A program made the position numbers and the translations under genes. From Oscillospiraceae bacterium (GTDB lineage Bacteria > Bacillota > Clostridia > Oscillospirales > Oscillospiraceae): a stretch of DNA of 64,000 bases. Shown here piece after piece: positions 17,638 to 25,745 of the stretch (the first letter of the stretch is position 1; every line of letters begins with the position of its first letter). Where the stretch lies: positions 1 through 64,000 of the forward strand of contig JAFTMI010000045.1 in assembly GCA_017452505.1 (NCBI GenBank), read 5' to 3'. The notes beneath the pieces were generated by a model. It worked only from the letters and a program-made list of their open reading frames with translations. It did no database searches and had not been told where the DNA came from.

Positions 17638-18842
17638 AACTGACGATTTTAGGCGACATCATGGCCGAAATTCCGGTGCTGCGGGCAGCAAAGTGCCGCT
17701 GCGGCAAGTATGATTTCAGCGGTGTATTTGACCCCTCCCGGAAGTTGCTGGCTGAGTCCGACTACATCATCGGCAATTTAGAGACCCCTTTGGCCGGCGA
17801 AGAAGCAACGTATTCTCAGAACCATATCTGCTTCAACGCCCCCGACGAATATGTGGATGCTTTGATCGATGCCGGTATCAAGCTGGTTTCCACCACCAAC
17901 AACCACACCTTTGACCGGGGTTATGCCGGTATGGAACGCACCATCAAGGTACTGGACGAAAAGGGGCTGCCCCACACCGGCACTTTCCTGCCCGGAACTG
18001 AGCGGCAGGAGGCTTACTATTTCGAGCAGGACGGTACCAAATTCGCCGTGATTGCTTATACTTACGGCACCAACTACGGCGGCAGCGGCGGCAAATGCTT
18101 AGCCGAAGGCGAATACGAAGGCACTGTGAATCTGCTGTGCCATCAAACCCGCAGCACCTATCTTCCCGGTGTATGGCGGGAAGACTGGATGGATCGGCTC
18201 CTGGAAAACAGCAAGCTCATTAAAGATCCCAACGGCTTCTATAAGCTGAAAAAATATTTGGGCCTTACCGCCACCTATCCCCGCCACGACGACAACTTAG
18301 ACGGCAAGACGGACACGCCCTACATCGAACAAATGCAATCCGATATCCGCAAAGCCAAGGAAAAGGCTGACATCGTGCTGTTCTACCCCCATGTAGGCGG
18401 ACAGTTCACCATCAAGCCCGGCGCATTTACCGAATATGTCATTGAAAAAGCTTTGGAGGCCGGTGCCGATGCCATCGCAGCTACCCACTGTCATATTCCC
18501 GAGAAATTCCTATGGCGTGACGGTGTTCCCGTGTCCTACTGTCTGGGTAACTTCAATATGAATCCTAAGTCCTACTTAGCGATGCCGGAGATCCTCACCA
18601 ATTACGGCTATGCGCTGCATCTGTATGTGGAAAACAAGAAGATCGTCAAGGTCACCTGCTCTATGATGAAGAACTGCGTGATGCCCGGTGGACAGATCGC
18701 CAGCTGTCCTGTGGACGAACTGTATGCAGAGGCAAGCGAGAAAGAAAAGAAAGCTTTGGAAAAGGACATCCGTCACCTGTACGGCCGCATCACCGGCAAG
18801 GTACTGAAAGAGAATATCGTCAGAAGAGAATACGAATTATAA
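17634..18842 (+). CDS. CapA/PgsA-like metallophosphatase-fold protein
   Basis: A 402-residue CapA-family protein. LGDIMAE at residues 5-11, IIGNLETPL near 44, TNNHTFDRGYAGM near 85, YPHVGGQF near 250 and ATHCHIPEKF near 284, with SYCLGNFN, make up the metal-binding motifs of the calcineurin-like CapA fold. Classic CapA acts in poly-gamma-glutamate synthesis or export, but this protein has no signal peptide or membrane anchor and is translationally coupled to citXG (ATGA), so a cytoplasmic role with a glutamate-related compound or as a phosphoesterase is more plausible. A second member lies at 40002-41282, again next to an M20 hydrolase gene. Confidence 0.8.
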   Translation: MKLTILGDIMAEIPVLRAAKCRCGKYDFSGVFDPSRKLLAESDYIIGNLETPLAGEEATYSQNHICFNAPDEYVDALIDAGIKLVSTTNNHTFDRGYAGMERTIKVLDEKGLPHTGTFLPGTERQEAYYFEQDGTKFAVIAYTYGTNYGGSGGKCLAEGEYEGTVNLLCHQTRSTYLPGVWREDWMDRLLENSKLIKDPNGFYKLKKYLGLTATYPRHDDNLDGKTDTPYIEQMQSDIRKAKEKADIVLFYPHVGGQFTIKPGAFTEYVIEKALEAGADAIAATHCHIPEKFLWRDGVPVSYCLGNFNMNPKSYLAMPEILTNYGYALHLYVENKKIVKVTCSMMKNCVMPGGQIASCPVDELYAEASEKEKKALEKDIRHLYGRITGKVLKENIVRREYEL

Positions 18843-18843
18843 G

Positions 18844-18876
18844 AAAAATGCAGCCATCTGAGATGGCTGCATTTTT
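18844..18876. terminator. Bidirectional terminator between citC operon and LysR gene
   Basis: AAAATGCAGCCATC and GATGGCTGCATTTTT form a stem with a TGA loop, with A and T runs on both sides, between two convergent genes. Confidence 0.9.
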
Positions 18877-18884
18877 ATATGTAA

Positions 18885-19769
18885 TTACAGTGCGGTGATA
18901 TGGGGATGCTCGCCCATAACTTCCCGGAGGCATTCCAAAAACGCCGCGATTGCGGGCTGATTCTGACTCTCTGCCGCTGTGACGCAGGACACCTCCCGGC
19001 AAGGCAGGGAAAACACAGTTTCAAGCCTCCGGGCAATGCCCTCCTGCTCCAAGCCCTCCGCTACGCTGATGGGAACAATGGCCCAATGCTGCTTCTGCTC
19101 AATGAATTTCTGCAAGTGTGCCATAATGGAAATACAGATCTGCGGCCGCTCACCGCCAAACATCTGCTGATGCCACTTGGCAAAGGCACTGCTCCACTCT
19201 ATGTACACCTCATCAAGCAATGACAGCTGGTGCAGCTCCACCGGCTCGTGATAAACACTGACCATAGAAGTTATCAAAACCATAGGCTCGGAAAATACAG
19301 GCGTTTGGGCAAAATAGCCGTCCTTCACCCGGCCGCAGGTGAACGCCAAATCGGTTTTATCTTCCTGGATGCTGTGGATCGCCGCCTCCAGCTCCATATC
19401 CTGGATCTCCAGGCGGATCTGGGGGTTGGTCTGCATAAACCGCTCATACACAGCGGTGAGTAAATAGGTACCGATACTGTTAAAGGAAGACACACGGAGC
19501 ATTTGGTTTGGCTTGTGATAGAGCTTCTGCATTCTGTCCAGTATCGTCTCATACTGGACAGCCAAATCATAAAACTCCCGGCCCGCCGCAGTGAGAGTCA
19601 TCTCCCGGCAGCCTTGCTTCCGATAAAAAAGAGGTCCGCCCAGCTCCTTTTCCAATGCCTTCAGCCGTGTACTTAGGGAGGATTGCGTGATAAACAGTGA
19701 TTCCGCAGCCCGGCTGCCGGTCTTATAACGGCAAACAGCCAGGAAACATTCAATTCCCGCGTGTGTCAT
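18885..19769 (-). CDS. LysR-family transcriptional regulator
   Basis: A 294-residue LysR-type regulator. The N-terminal helix-turn-helix is clear (CRYKTGSRAAESLFITQSS, then LSTRLKALEKELGGPLFYR), followed by a periplasmic-binding-protein-like effector domain (MLRVSSFNSIGTYLL, LEAAIHSIQEDKTDLAFTCG). It is divergent from the alanine dehydrogenase operon with 132 bp between, including a 22-bp palindrome (19791-19812) that is a likely binding site, so it probably controls ald and its two followers. The effector cannot be read from sequence. Confidence 0.92.
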   Translation of the reverse strand: MTHAGIECFLAVCRYKTGSRAAESLFITQSSLSTRLKALEKELGGPLFYRKQGCREMTLTAAGREFYDLAVQYETILDRMQKLYHKPNQMLRVSSFNSIGTYLLTAVYERFMQTNPQIRLEIQDMELEAAIHSIQEDKTDLAFTCGRVKDGYFAQTPVFSEPMVLITSMVSVYHEPVELHQLSLLDEVYIEWSSAFAKWHQQMFGGERPQICISIMAHLQKFIEQKQHWAIVPISVAEGLEQEGIARRLETVFSLPCREVSCVTAAESQNQPAIAAFLECLREVMGEHPHITAL

Positions 19770-19790
19770 AAAAGCTCCCTCCTATGGCAA

Positions 19791-19812
19791 AATATTGAGT
19801 ATATTCAATATT
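19791..19812. promoter_or_regulatory. Palindromic site, probable LysR operator
   Basis: AATATTGA (19791-19798) and TCAATATT (19805-19812) form a perfect 8+6+8 inverted repeat with T-N11-A spacing inside, about 20 bp upstream of the ald -35 element, the usual place for a LysR activator site. Confidence 0.65.
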
Positions 19813-19831
19813 ATAACAAGAAATAATCAAC

Positions 19832-19860
19832 TTTACAAGTAGCAATTTTAGGTTTATAAT
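19832..19860 (+). promoter_or_regulatory. Promoter of the ald operon
   Basis: TTTACA (19832-19837), 17 bases, TATAAT (19855-19860). The leader to the ATG at 19902 is about 35 nt with AGGAGGA as ribosome binding site. Confidence 0.8.
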
Positions 19861-19901
19861 AGGGCCAGTTCATAAAAACAACATTTTTAGGAGGAACTAT
19901 T

Positions 19902-21068
19902 ATGATTTTCGGTGTTCTGAAAGACATTAAAGAAGGCGAAAACAGAGTTATCTGCACGCCCGTGGAGGTAGCTTCCATTGTTGCCGCCGGTCACACTGTG
20001 TACGTACAGAAGGGCGCTGGCGTTGGCGCCGGTTTCCCCGATGAGAAGTACGCTGCTGCAGGCGCTACCATCGCCGACACCGCTGCCGAGCTGTGGGACA
20101 AGTGCGAATTCCTGGCTAAGGTTAAGGAAATCGAAGAGTCCGAGTACAAGTACTTAAAGCAGGGCAAGATGATCTACTGCTGCATCCACCCCGCCGGCCA
20201 CCCCGAAGAGATGCAGGCCATCCTGGACAGCAAGTGCATCGCCATCACCGCTGAGGACAGCCACCGTTACGGCTCTCCCAACTGTGAAGCTGCCGGCAAG
20301 CAGGGCGCTCTGTTCGGCCTGGAATCCATGCTGACCATCAACGGCGGTAAGGGCAAGTTCGTTGGCGGTTTTGCCGGCGCTCCCGGTATGAACGTTCTGA
20401 TCCTGGGCGGCGGTATCGTTGGCCAGGGTGCTCTGTCCGTTCTCCACGCTCTGGGCGCAAATGTTACCGTTATGGATATCAACATCGGCTGCCTGAAGAT
20501 GCTGGGCGACAAGTATCAGAACAAGATCAACACCATGTTCTGCACCCAGGAGACCATAGCCTCCGTTCTGCCCCAGACCGATATGGTCATCAACTGCGTG
20601 AAGTGGCCCAAGCAGCGCAAGGACTTCCTGATCACCAAGGAAATGCTGAAGCTGATGGAGCCCGGCAGCGTTTTGGTTGACATCTCCAACGACGATCCCG
20701 GCGCTATCGAGTCCAGCCACGAGACCCACCACGACAATCCCCGTTATGTTGTCAACGGCGTTGTGCACTACTGCGTCAGCAACATCCCCGGCGCTGTGGC
20801 TCACTCCACCACTGTGGCTTTGGCTGCTGAGACTCTGCCCATGCTGCTGAACATCCTCAACAACGGTCTGGCCGAGGCCTGTGTCCGCGACGGCTTCATC
20901 CGCCGCAGCCTGACTGCCTACGAAGGCATTCTGACCCACGAGGAGACCAGTGCTATTCAGAACCGTCCCTGGATGAAGCCCGAGGATGCTCTGAACATTG
21001 CCGATCGCAAGCTGGATCCCGCACCCCCCGCTACTACCACCCGTAGCACCAACTTCATCAAGAAATAA
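19902..21068 (+). CDS. ald: Alanine dehydrogenase/PNT family NAD(P)-dependent amino acid dehydrogenase
   Basis: A 388-residue member of the alanine dehydrogenase/transhydrogenase alpha family, expected to catalyse L-alanine + NAD to pyruvate, ammonia and NADH, or the reverse as a nitrogen and redox sink. The N-terminal EGENRVICTPVEV and GAGVGAGFPDEKYAAAGA segments are typical, and the nucleotide loop LGGGIVGQGALSV lies near residue 168. Ending SNIPGAVAHSTTVALAAETLP near 295 is also family-typical. Codon use is strongly biased, suggesting high expression. First gene of an operon with an M20 peptidase and a PrpD protein, so the true amino acid substrate might be other than alanine. Confidence 0.85.
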   Translation: MIFGVLKDIKEGENRVICTPVEVASIVAAGHTVYVQKGAGVGAGFPDEKYAAAGATIADTAAELWDKCEFLAKVKEIEESEYKYLKQGKMIYCCIHPAGHPEEMQAILDSKCIAITAEDSHRYGSPNCEAAGKQGALFGLESMLTINGGKGKFVGGFAGAPGMNVLILGGGIVGQGALSVLHALGANVTVMDINIGCLKMLGDKYQNKINTMFCTQETIASVLPQTDMVINCVKWPKQRKDFLITKEMLKLMEPGSVLVDISNDDPGAIESSHETHHDNPRYVVNGVVHYCVSNIPGAVAHSTTVALAAETLPMLLNILNNGLAEACVRDGFIRRSLTAYEGILTHEETSAIQNRPWMKPEDALNIADRKLDPAPPATTTRSTNFIKK

Positions 21069-21078
21069 GATTAAGAAT

Positions 21079-22218
21079 ATGGCTCTGAAAATGGATCTTG
21101 ACCAGTACCTCCGTGAGCTGGAGTGGCTGGTGAATACAGACAGCGGTCAGGGCAACCCCGAAGGTATCACTGCGGTTGGCGATTTTTTCGCCGACCGCTT
21201 TGCCGCTATGGGCTGGATTGTTGAAAAATACGATCTGCGCCCCGGCACCGGCAACTGCACCGTGGTGAAGAACCGGGAAGCCGACCGTTATGATTTGATG
21301 CTCATTGGCCATGTGGACACCGTATTCCAAACCGGCGAGACCGCAAAAAGGCCTTTCCGCCGCGACGAGAAGAATTGCTACGGCGTTGGCGTGATCGATA
21401 TGAAGCAGGGCTGCCTGTCCATGCTGCATATCTTGGAGCAGCTGCCTGCCCAGGTGAATGAAAAGCTGAACATTATGGCTATTTTCAACCCCGATGAGGA
21501 GGTTGGCAGCCGTTGGTCCAAGCCGATCCTCCACCGCTATGCCGCCATCTGCGACAAGGTATTTGTCTTTGAAGCCGGCGGCAGCCATCCCGGTATGGTG
21601 ACGGTGGAACGAAAGGGTCAGACCGCTCTGTCCGTGACCATCACCGGCCGGGCCGGTCACGCAGGCTATATGTTTGAAAACGGTTCTCTGTCTGCCGTAA
21701 CTGAGGCTGTTCACTGGGTAAATGTTCTGAATCAGTACCACTCTGAGGAAATGGACACCACCGTCAATGTGGGTGTTTTCAATGCCGGCGAGAAGCGGAA
21801 TGTGGTTGCCCAGACCGCCACCGTTGCCTGGGATATCCGCTACAGCCGTCCGGAAATTAAGGATCAACTGGAAACCACCCTCGACGAACTGGTAAAGCAC
21901 GCAGAAGCAGGTGGTTACAAAGTGGAGTTCGGTCTGCGAAAGACCTCCCCGGCCTTGGCGCCCGATGAACAAGGCTGGGCCTATGTGGAGCGGATAAAGA
22001 AGGTTGCCAAGAAGACCGGTGTTACCTTTGCTCTCAAAAAGCGGGGCGGTATGTCCGATGCCAACCATATGTCTCAGCTTGGCCCTATTTGTGTGGACAG
22101 CTTAGGTCCCACCGGCGACTTTGATCACAGTGACCGGGAGTACTTAGCTATCGATTCTATTGTGCCTTACACCCAATTTGCTTATGATCTGATTTGCGAT
22201 CTTGCGGAGGATGCATAA
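21079..22218 (+). CDS. M20 family metallopeptidase (CPG2/ArgE-like)
   Basis: A 379-residue zinc hydrolase of the M20 family. LIGHVDTVFQTG near residue 80 and GVIDMKQGCLSML near 110 contain the first two metal ligands, FNPDEEVGS near 138 the catalytic Glu and a further ligand; GRAGHAGYMFENG near 196 is in the dimerisation domain. The family removes an acyl or aminoacyl group from an amide, for example N-acyl amino acids or folate glutamates. Starts at ATG 21079, 10 bp after ald; a weak AAGA stretch serves as ribosome site. Ends in TAATG overlap with the next gene. It may release the substrate of the ald-encoded dehydrogenase. Confidence 0.88.
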   Translation: MALKMDLDQYLRELEWLVNTDSGQGNPEGITAVGDFFADRFAAMGWIVEKYDLRPGTGNCTVVKNREADRYDLMLIGHVDTVFQTGETAKRPFRRDEKNCYGVGVIDMKQGCLSMLHILEQLPAQVNEKLNIMAIFNPDEEVGSRWSKPILHRYAAICDKVFVFEAGGSHPGMVTVERKGQTALSVTITGRAGHAGYMFENGSLSAVTEAVHWVNVLNQYHSEEMDTTVNVGVFNAGEKRNVVAQTATVAWDIRYSRPEIKDQLETTLDELVKHAEAGGYKVEFGLRKTSPALAPDEQGWAYVERIKKVAKKTGVTFALKKRGGMSDANHMSQLGPICVDSLGPTGDFDHSDREYLAIDSIVPYTQFAYDLICDLAEDA

Positions 22219-23555
22219 TGATTTTTACTACCGATTACAAGTTAGAAAATTACATACTAAACACCAAGTGGGAAGATCTGCCCGCCGAAGTCCAAAACCG
22301 GCTGAAAGGCTGCTTTGTGGATCTGATGGGCGCTCTGACCATCGGCAGCCGCAGCAAGCAGTTTGACGCAGGCCTAAAGCTGGCAAACTCCCTGTTCGGC
22401 AAGGGTGATATCCCCGTCATCGGCGCTCCCGACAAGCTGTGCTTTGCCGGTGCTGCCACCGCCATGGGGCACTCTTCCAACGCTTATGACATTGATGACG
22501 GCCACAATCTGACCCGGGCTCATCCCGGCACCTCCTTCATTGGTGCGGTGCTGGCTGCGGCTTACGAGAAGAATGTGTCCCGGAACGAGTTCTTAGCTAC
22601 CCTGCTGGTGGCTTATGAAGTCACTGTCCGTATGGGCGCTGCGCTGATGGATTACTATCAGTACGCCCACAGCAGCGGCACTTTTGGCGCTGTTGGTGTG
22701 GCTGCCGGTGTAGGCCGTCTGTACGGCTTCACCAAGGAACAGATGAACAATGTGCTGTCCGTTGCTGAGTTCAACGCGCCCTTGGTTCCCGGCATCCGCA
22801 GTGTGGAGTATCCCTCCATGAACAAGGACGGTGTTCCCTTCGGTGTGATGACCGGTGTGCTGGCTGTGCTGAACACCATGTGCGGCTTCACCGGCAACAA
22901 GCATATGCTGGAGGCCGAGGAATACCGCAGCTACTGCGACGATTTAGGCAAAAAGTACCAGGTTATGGATCTGTACTTCAAGCCCTACCCCTGCTGCCGC
23001 TGGGGGCATCCCGCTATTGATGCCTGCGTAGGCCTGATGACGGAAAACAATTTGAAGGCCGCTGACATCGCCAAGGTCACCATTCATACCTTCAAGCGGG
23101 CCACTATGCTGTCCAAGATCATCCCCCAGACCGCTGACGAGGCCCAGTACAATATCGCCTGGCCCGTGGCCGCCTGTCTTGTTTACGGCGGCTTTGGTTT
23201 GGAGCAGGTTCGTGAGGAAAGCTTGGGCGATCCCGCCATCGTTGCAATGATGGACAAGCTCACCTTTGCTGTGGACGAGGATATGGATGCCCAGTTCCCT
23301 GCCCGCCGTATCTGCAAGGCAGAGATCATTACCAAGGACGGCCGTGTTTATGTGTCCGACGAGTGCGAGCCCCGGGGCGAAGCCAGGGAGAACATTCAGC
23401 TACCCTGGCTGTGCGACAAGTTCCGCTACATTACCGCTCCCGTTCTGACCGAGAAAGGCCAGGAAAAGGTGCTGGAAATGATCACAAGCGAGGCCGATAT
23501 GCCCATCCGTGCTTTGGTAGACGAAGTCAACAAGGCAGAATACTGGAAACAATAA
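22218..23555 (+). CDS. MmgE/PrpD family protein
   Basis: A 445-residue MmgE/PrpD family protein. The family includes 2-methylcitrate dehydratase and cis-aconitate decarboxylase. Typical features are LKGCFVDLMGALTIGS near residue 30, GHSSNAYDIDDGHNL near 88 and HPGTSFIGAVLAA near 103, and KPYPCCRWGHPAIDA near 257. There is no other methylcitrate cycle gene around, so a dehydratase, decarboxylase or racemase acting on a small dicarboxylate or on the product of the M20 peptidase is more likely. ATG at 22218 overlaps the previous stop, with GGAGG upstream. Followed by a terminator. Confidence 0.88.
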   Translation: MIFTTDYKLENYILNTKWEDLPAEVQNRLKGCFVDLMGALTIGSRSKQFDAGLKLANSLFGKGDIPVIGAPDKLCFAGAATAMGHSSNAYDIDDGHNLTRAHPGTSFIGAVLAAAYEKNVSRNEFLATLLVAYEVTVRMGAALMDYYQYAHSSGTFGAVGVAAGVGRLYGFTKEQMNNVLSVAEFNAPLVPGIRSVEYPSMNKDGVPFGVMTGVLAVLNTMCGFTGNKHMLEAEEYRSYCDDLGKKYQVMDLYFKPYPCCRWGHPAIDACVGLMTENNLKAADIAKVTIHTFKRATMLSKIIPQTADEAQYNIAWPVAACLVYGGFGLEQVREESLGDPAIVAMMDKLTFAVDEDMDAQFPARRICKAEIITKDGRVYVSDECEPRGEARENIQLPWLCDKFRYITAPVLTEKGQEKVLEMITSEADMPIRALVDEVNKAEYWKQ

Positions 23556-23560
23556 ATAAC

Positions 23561-23586
23561 AAAAACCCGGATTCTTCCGGGTTTTT
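23561..23586 (+). terminator. Terminator of the ald-M20-PrpD operon
   Basis: AAAAACCCGG, a short loop and CCGGGTTTTT form a classic hairpin with T run right after the PrpD stop. Confidence 0.9.
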
Positions 23587-23597
23587 GTTATTTATAC

Positions 23598-23626
23598 TTG
23601 CAAACAGACACTTCTTCGGTTATCAT
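23598..23626 (+). promoter_or_regulatory. Promoter of the DUF308 gene
   Basis: TTGCAA (23598-23603), 17 bases, TATCAT (23621-23626). Confidence 0.65.
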
Positions 23627-23660
23627 AGTATTATCCAAAAATAAAGAGAGGCTGCTCCCT

Positions 23661-24269
23661 ATGAAAAATTTCAGAAAAAACTTCAAAAACATTTTGCTTT
23701 GTCTGTTCGAGCTGATCGCTGGCTTGCTGATTGTGATCAACTCCAAAGGCTTTAACAAAATCATTATCACCATCGCCGGTTTCGGTTTCATCCTTTCCGG
23801 TCTCCTGCAGGTGATCCGGTACTACCGGGCTGAGCCCCAAGCTGCCGCCCAGAAAAATTATTTGATGAAGGGTCTTCTGCTGTTGTCCACCGGCTGCTTC
23901 TGCGCTTTCCGGTCCAACTGGTTTGTGGCAGTCCTGCCTTCCTTTAGCTTCCTGCTGGGTGTGGGTGTATTTCTGATCGGTCTTGCCAAGATCCAGCAGG
24001 CAATGGATATGGTTCGTATGGATCAAAAGCAGTGGTATTATGCCTTTATCGGCGCAGCCGTTTCCTTGGCTTGTGCTGCCACCATTCTGAACGGACCTAT
24101 TGCCACCAAGAAGATCCTTTGGATCTTCACCGGTATTATTTTGATTTTTGTAGCCGCAGCAGATATTGCCATGCTGGTTACCCGTAATTCCTCCAAGAAG
24201 CCCAAAGCTGCAGAGCCTGTGGAAGAAATTCCTGCCGAAGAAGCTCCCGCAGAAGAAATCAACGAATAA
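23661..24269 (+). CDS. DUF308 (HdeD-like) integral membrane protein
   Basis: A 202-residue membrane protein with about six hydrophobic segments in residues 5-175 (for example ILLCLFELIAGLLIVI, IIITIAGFGFILSGLL, KILWIFTGIILIFVAAADI) arranged as the tandem repeat of the DUF308/HdeD family. The C-terminal 30 residues are charged and proline-alanine-glutamate rich (PVEEIPAEEAPAEE). The start at 23661 is preferred since the following residues are positively charged before the first helix; a longer frame from 23598 would overlap the promoter. Function unknown; HdeD of enterics is linked to acid resistance. Single-gene transcription unit. Confidence 0.8.
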   Translation: MKNFRKNFKNILLCLFELIAGLLIVINSKGFNKIIITIAGFGFILSGLLQVIRYYRAEPQAAAQKNYLMKGLLLLSTGCFCAFRSNWFVAVLPSFSFLLGVGVFLIGLAKIQQAMDMVRMDQKQWYYAFIGAAVSLACAATILNGPIATKKILWIFTGIILIFVAAADIAMLVTRNSSKKPKAAEPVEEIPAEEAPAEEINE

Positions 24270-24270
24270 C

Positions 24271-24304
24271 AATATGCCCCGGTGAGCAATCACCGGGGCA
24301 TATT
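24271..24304. terminator. Bidirectional terminator between DUF308 gene and XRE gene
   Basis: AATATGCCCCGGTGA and TCACCGGGGCATATT form a 15-bp stem with a GCAA loop between convergent genes. Confidence 0.88.
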
Positions 24305-24317
24305 TATTTCTTTCGAA

Positions 24318-24545
24318 TCAATCCTTAAAATCGAACAATTCCTTTGGTGTAATTTTCAAAACTTCACACAACTTAAAAATCACATCCATTGAAACTCCTA
24401 CATTTCCCAGTTCAATAGCGCTGATGTGACTGCGGTCGATATCGACTAATTCTGCCAATTGCAGCTGTGTCATCCGCTCTCGCTTACGATAGTAAACTAC
24501 ATTTAATCCAAATTTCTCATACAGTCCTTTATATTCCTTTTTCAT
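24318..24545 (-). CDS. XRE-type helix-turn-helix regulator
   Basis: A 75-residue protein consisting almost only of a Cro/C1-type DNA-binding domain: NVVYYRKRERMTQLQLAEL, IDRSHISAIELGNVG and KLCEVLKITPKELFDF. AGAGGTGA lies 6 bases before the ATG at 24545; further upstream in-frame extension lacks similarity. Divergent from a 76-residue unknown protein whose promoter it may control; the pair could be a remnant of a mobile element or a small regulatory switch. Confidence 0.9.
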   Translation of the reverse strand: MKKEYKGLYEKFGLNVVYYRKRERMTQLQLAELVDIDRSHISAIELGNVGVSMDVIFKLCEVLKITPKELFDFKD

Positions 24546-24618
24546 AGCGATCACCTCTTGTCTATATTTTAGACCGCTATTTGTGCAATATAAACCTTGT
24601 GTAAACATCGCTACGCTA

Positions 24619-24647
24619 TTGACACAAGTCATTCCACTTGTTATACT
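24619..24647 (+). promoter_or_regulatory. Consensus-like promoter of the 76-residue protein gene
   Basis: TTGACA (24619-24624), 17 bases, TATACT (24642-24647). ATAAGTT-type symmetry is not obvious, so no operator is assigned. Confidence 0.8.
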
Positions 24648-24672
24648 AACAAAAATGGTAGGAGGTATGTAA

Positions 24673-24903
24673 ATGACGGATATGGAGCGGATGCACCGTT
24701 TGCTCGCTATGGCAGAACAAGATAAAAATTTCCAAGTTTGGAATAAGTCCTCTGTAGAACTCGAAGAAAAATGTTCCAAAATTACAAGATGGCTACCTAA
24801 AAAATTTCGAAACATCTTTTCTTGCTATGTTGGGTGCAAAGCGATGGCGTATCAACGCACACTAAATTTAGCCTGCAAAAACATGAAATTCTTGGATGAA
24901 TAA
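24673..24903 (+). CDS. Small protein of unknown function divergent from XRE regulator
   Basis: A 76-residue basic protein. A full promoter, GGAGG at 24661-24665 and an ATG at a fitting distance argue that it is translated. It shows no membrane segment. Two cysteines (CYVGC) sit near residue 55 and another (LACKNM) near residue 68. I find no family resemblance. Facing an XRE regulator over a 127-bp gap, it could be a regulated effector such as a small toxin or an adaptor. Codon use is more AT-rich than in the neighbouring metabolic genes. Confidence 0.65.
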   Translation: MTDMERMHRLLAMAEQDKNFQVWNKSSVELEEKCSKITRWLPKKFRNIFSCYVGCKAMAYQRTLNLACKNMKFLDE

Positions 24904-24910
24904 GACTGAT

Positions 24911-24943
24911 AAAAAATCGCCACTCCGAAGAGTGGCGATTTTT
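24911..24943. terminator. Bidirectional terminator
   Basis: AAAAATCGCCACTC, CGAA loop, GAGTGGCGATTTTT, between the 76-residue protein gene and the convergent isomerase genes. Confidence 0.92.
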
Positions 24944-24950
24944 ATTCACA

Positions 24951-25745
24951 TTACAGCTCAGCTTCAATGTAGCGGATGCTCTTTTCCATAGTGTACAGGG
25001 GGTCGGGGGTGGAGCAAGCGCTGTCGTGCTCTACCAGGAAGTGCTCAGTGCCGGCTTCCTTCATCTTGGGAACGATGGTCTTGAAGTCCATATTGCCGTA
25101 GCCAACACATTCATAAGCGGCGCAAGCATCGAAGTAGTCCAGCTTGGTATCCACAACGATCTTATAGTCCTTCAGGTGGACACAGCCGATACGACCCTTC
25201 AGCTTCTCGATGGTAGCCAGCACATCCACGCCGGCGTGCTGCAGCCAGTAGGTATCCAGGGTGAAGTTGATGTTGGGGCAGTTCTCCACGATGTGGTCAA
25301 AGATGCGCTCGCCGTTGGACATACGCATAAACTCATAGTGGTGATTGTGCAGGAAGAAGCTGTAGCCGTTCTTCTTCATATGCTCACCGGCCTTATTCAA
25401 CTCTTCCAGCTTGGTCTTGCAGATCTTCTCGTCCACGATATTCTCTTCGGTGACCATTGCCACGATGGGGATAGAGCCCAGGCCGATGTTCGTACAGCCA
25501 AATACTGCGTGCTCTTCCATCAGCTTGTCGGTATCATTTACGATCCGGTCAGCAGGCATATGGGTCAGCACAAAAGGAAGACCTGTTGCATCGCTGACTC
25601 TCTTCAGCCGTTCGGGAATGAACTCAGCACCAGAATACTGCATAGAGATGTAGCCCATCTCCTTCAGCTTCTGGGCGGTATCCAGTAAGCCCTCCTCGGT
25701 CTTGATCAGCTTGTGGACAGAATACAGGTTAATGCCAGCTTTCAT
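24951..25745 (-). CDS. Sugar phosphate isomerase/epimerase-like TIM-barrel protein
   Basis: A 264-residue xylose-isomerase-like TIM-barrel (AP endonuclease 2 fold). Likely metal-binding parts are FFLHNHHYEFMR near residue 132, INFTLDTYWLQHAG near 160, GCVHLKDYKI near 188 and FLVEHDSACS near 240, corresponding to Glu/Asp/His ligands of the fold. Such enzymes isomerise or epimerise sugars, inosose or keto-acids; the substrate is not predictable. It overlaps the stop of the upstream paralogue and so forms a two-gene operon. A third family member lies at 62114-63022. Confidence 0.87.
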   Translation of the reverse strand: MKAGINLYSVHKLIKTEEGLLDTAQKLKEMGYISMQYSGAEFIPERLKRVSDATGLPFVLTHMPADRIVNDTDKLMEEHAVFGCTNIGLGSIPIVAMVTEENIVDEKICKTKLEELNKAGEHMKKNGYSFFLHNHHYEFMRMSNGERIFDHIVENCPNINFTLDTYWLQHAGVDVLATIEKLKGRIGCVHLKDYKIVVDTKLDYFDACAAYECVGYGNMDFKTIVPKMKEAGTEHFLVEHDSACSTPDPLYTMEKSIRYIEAEL

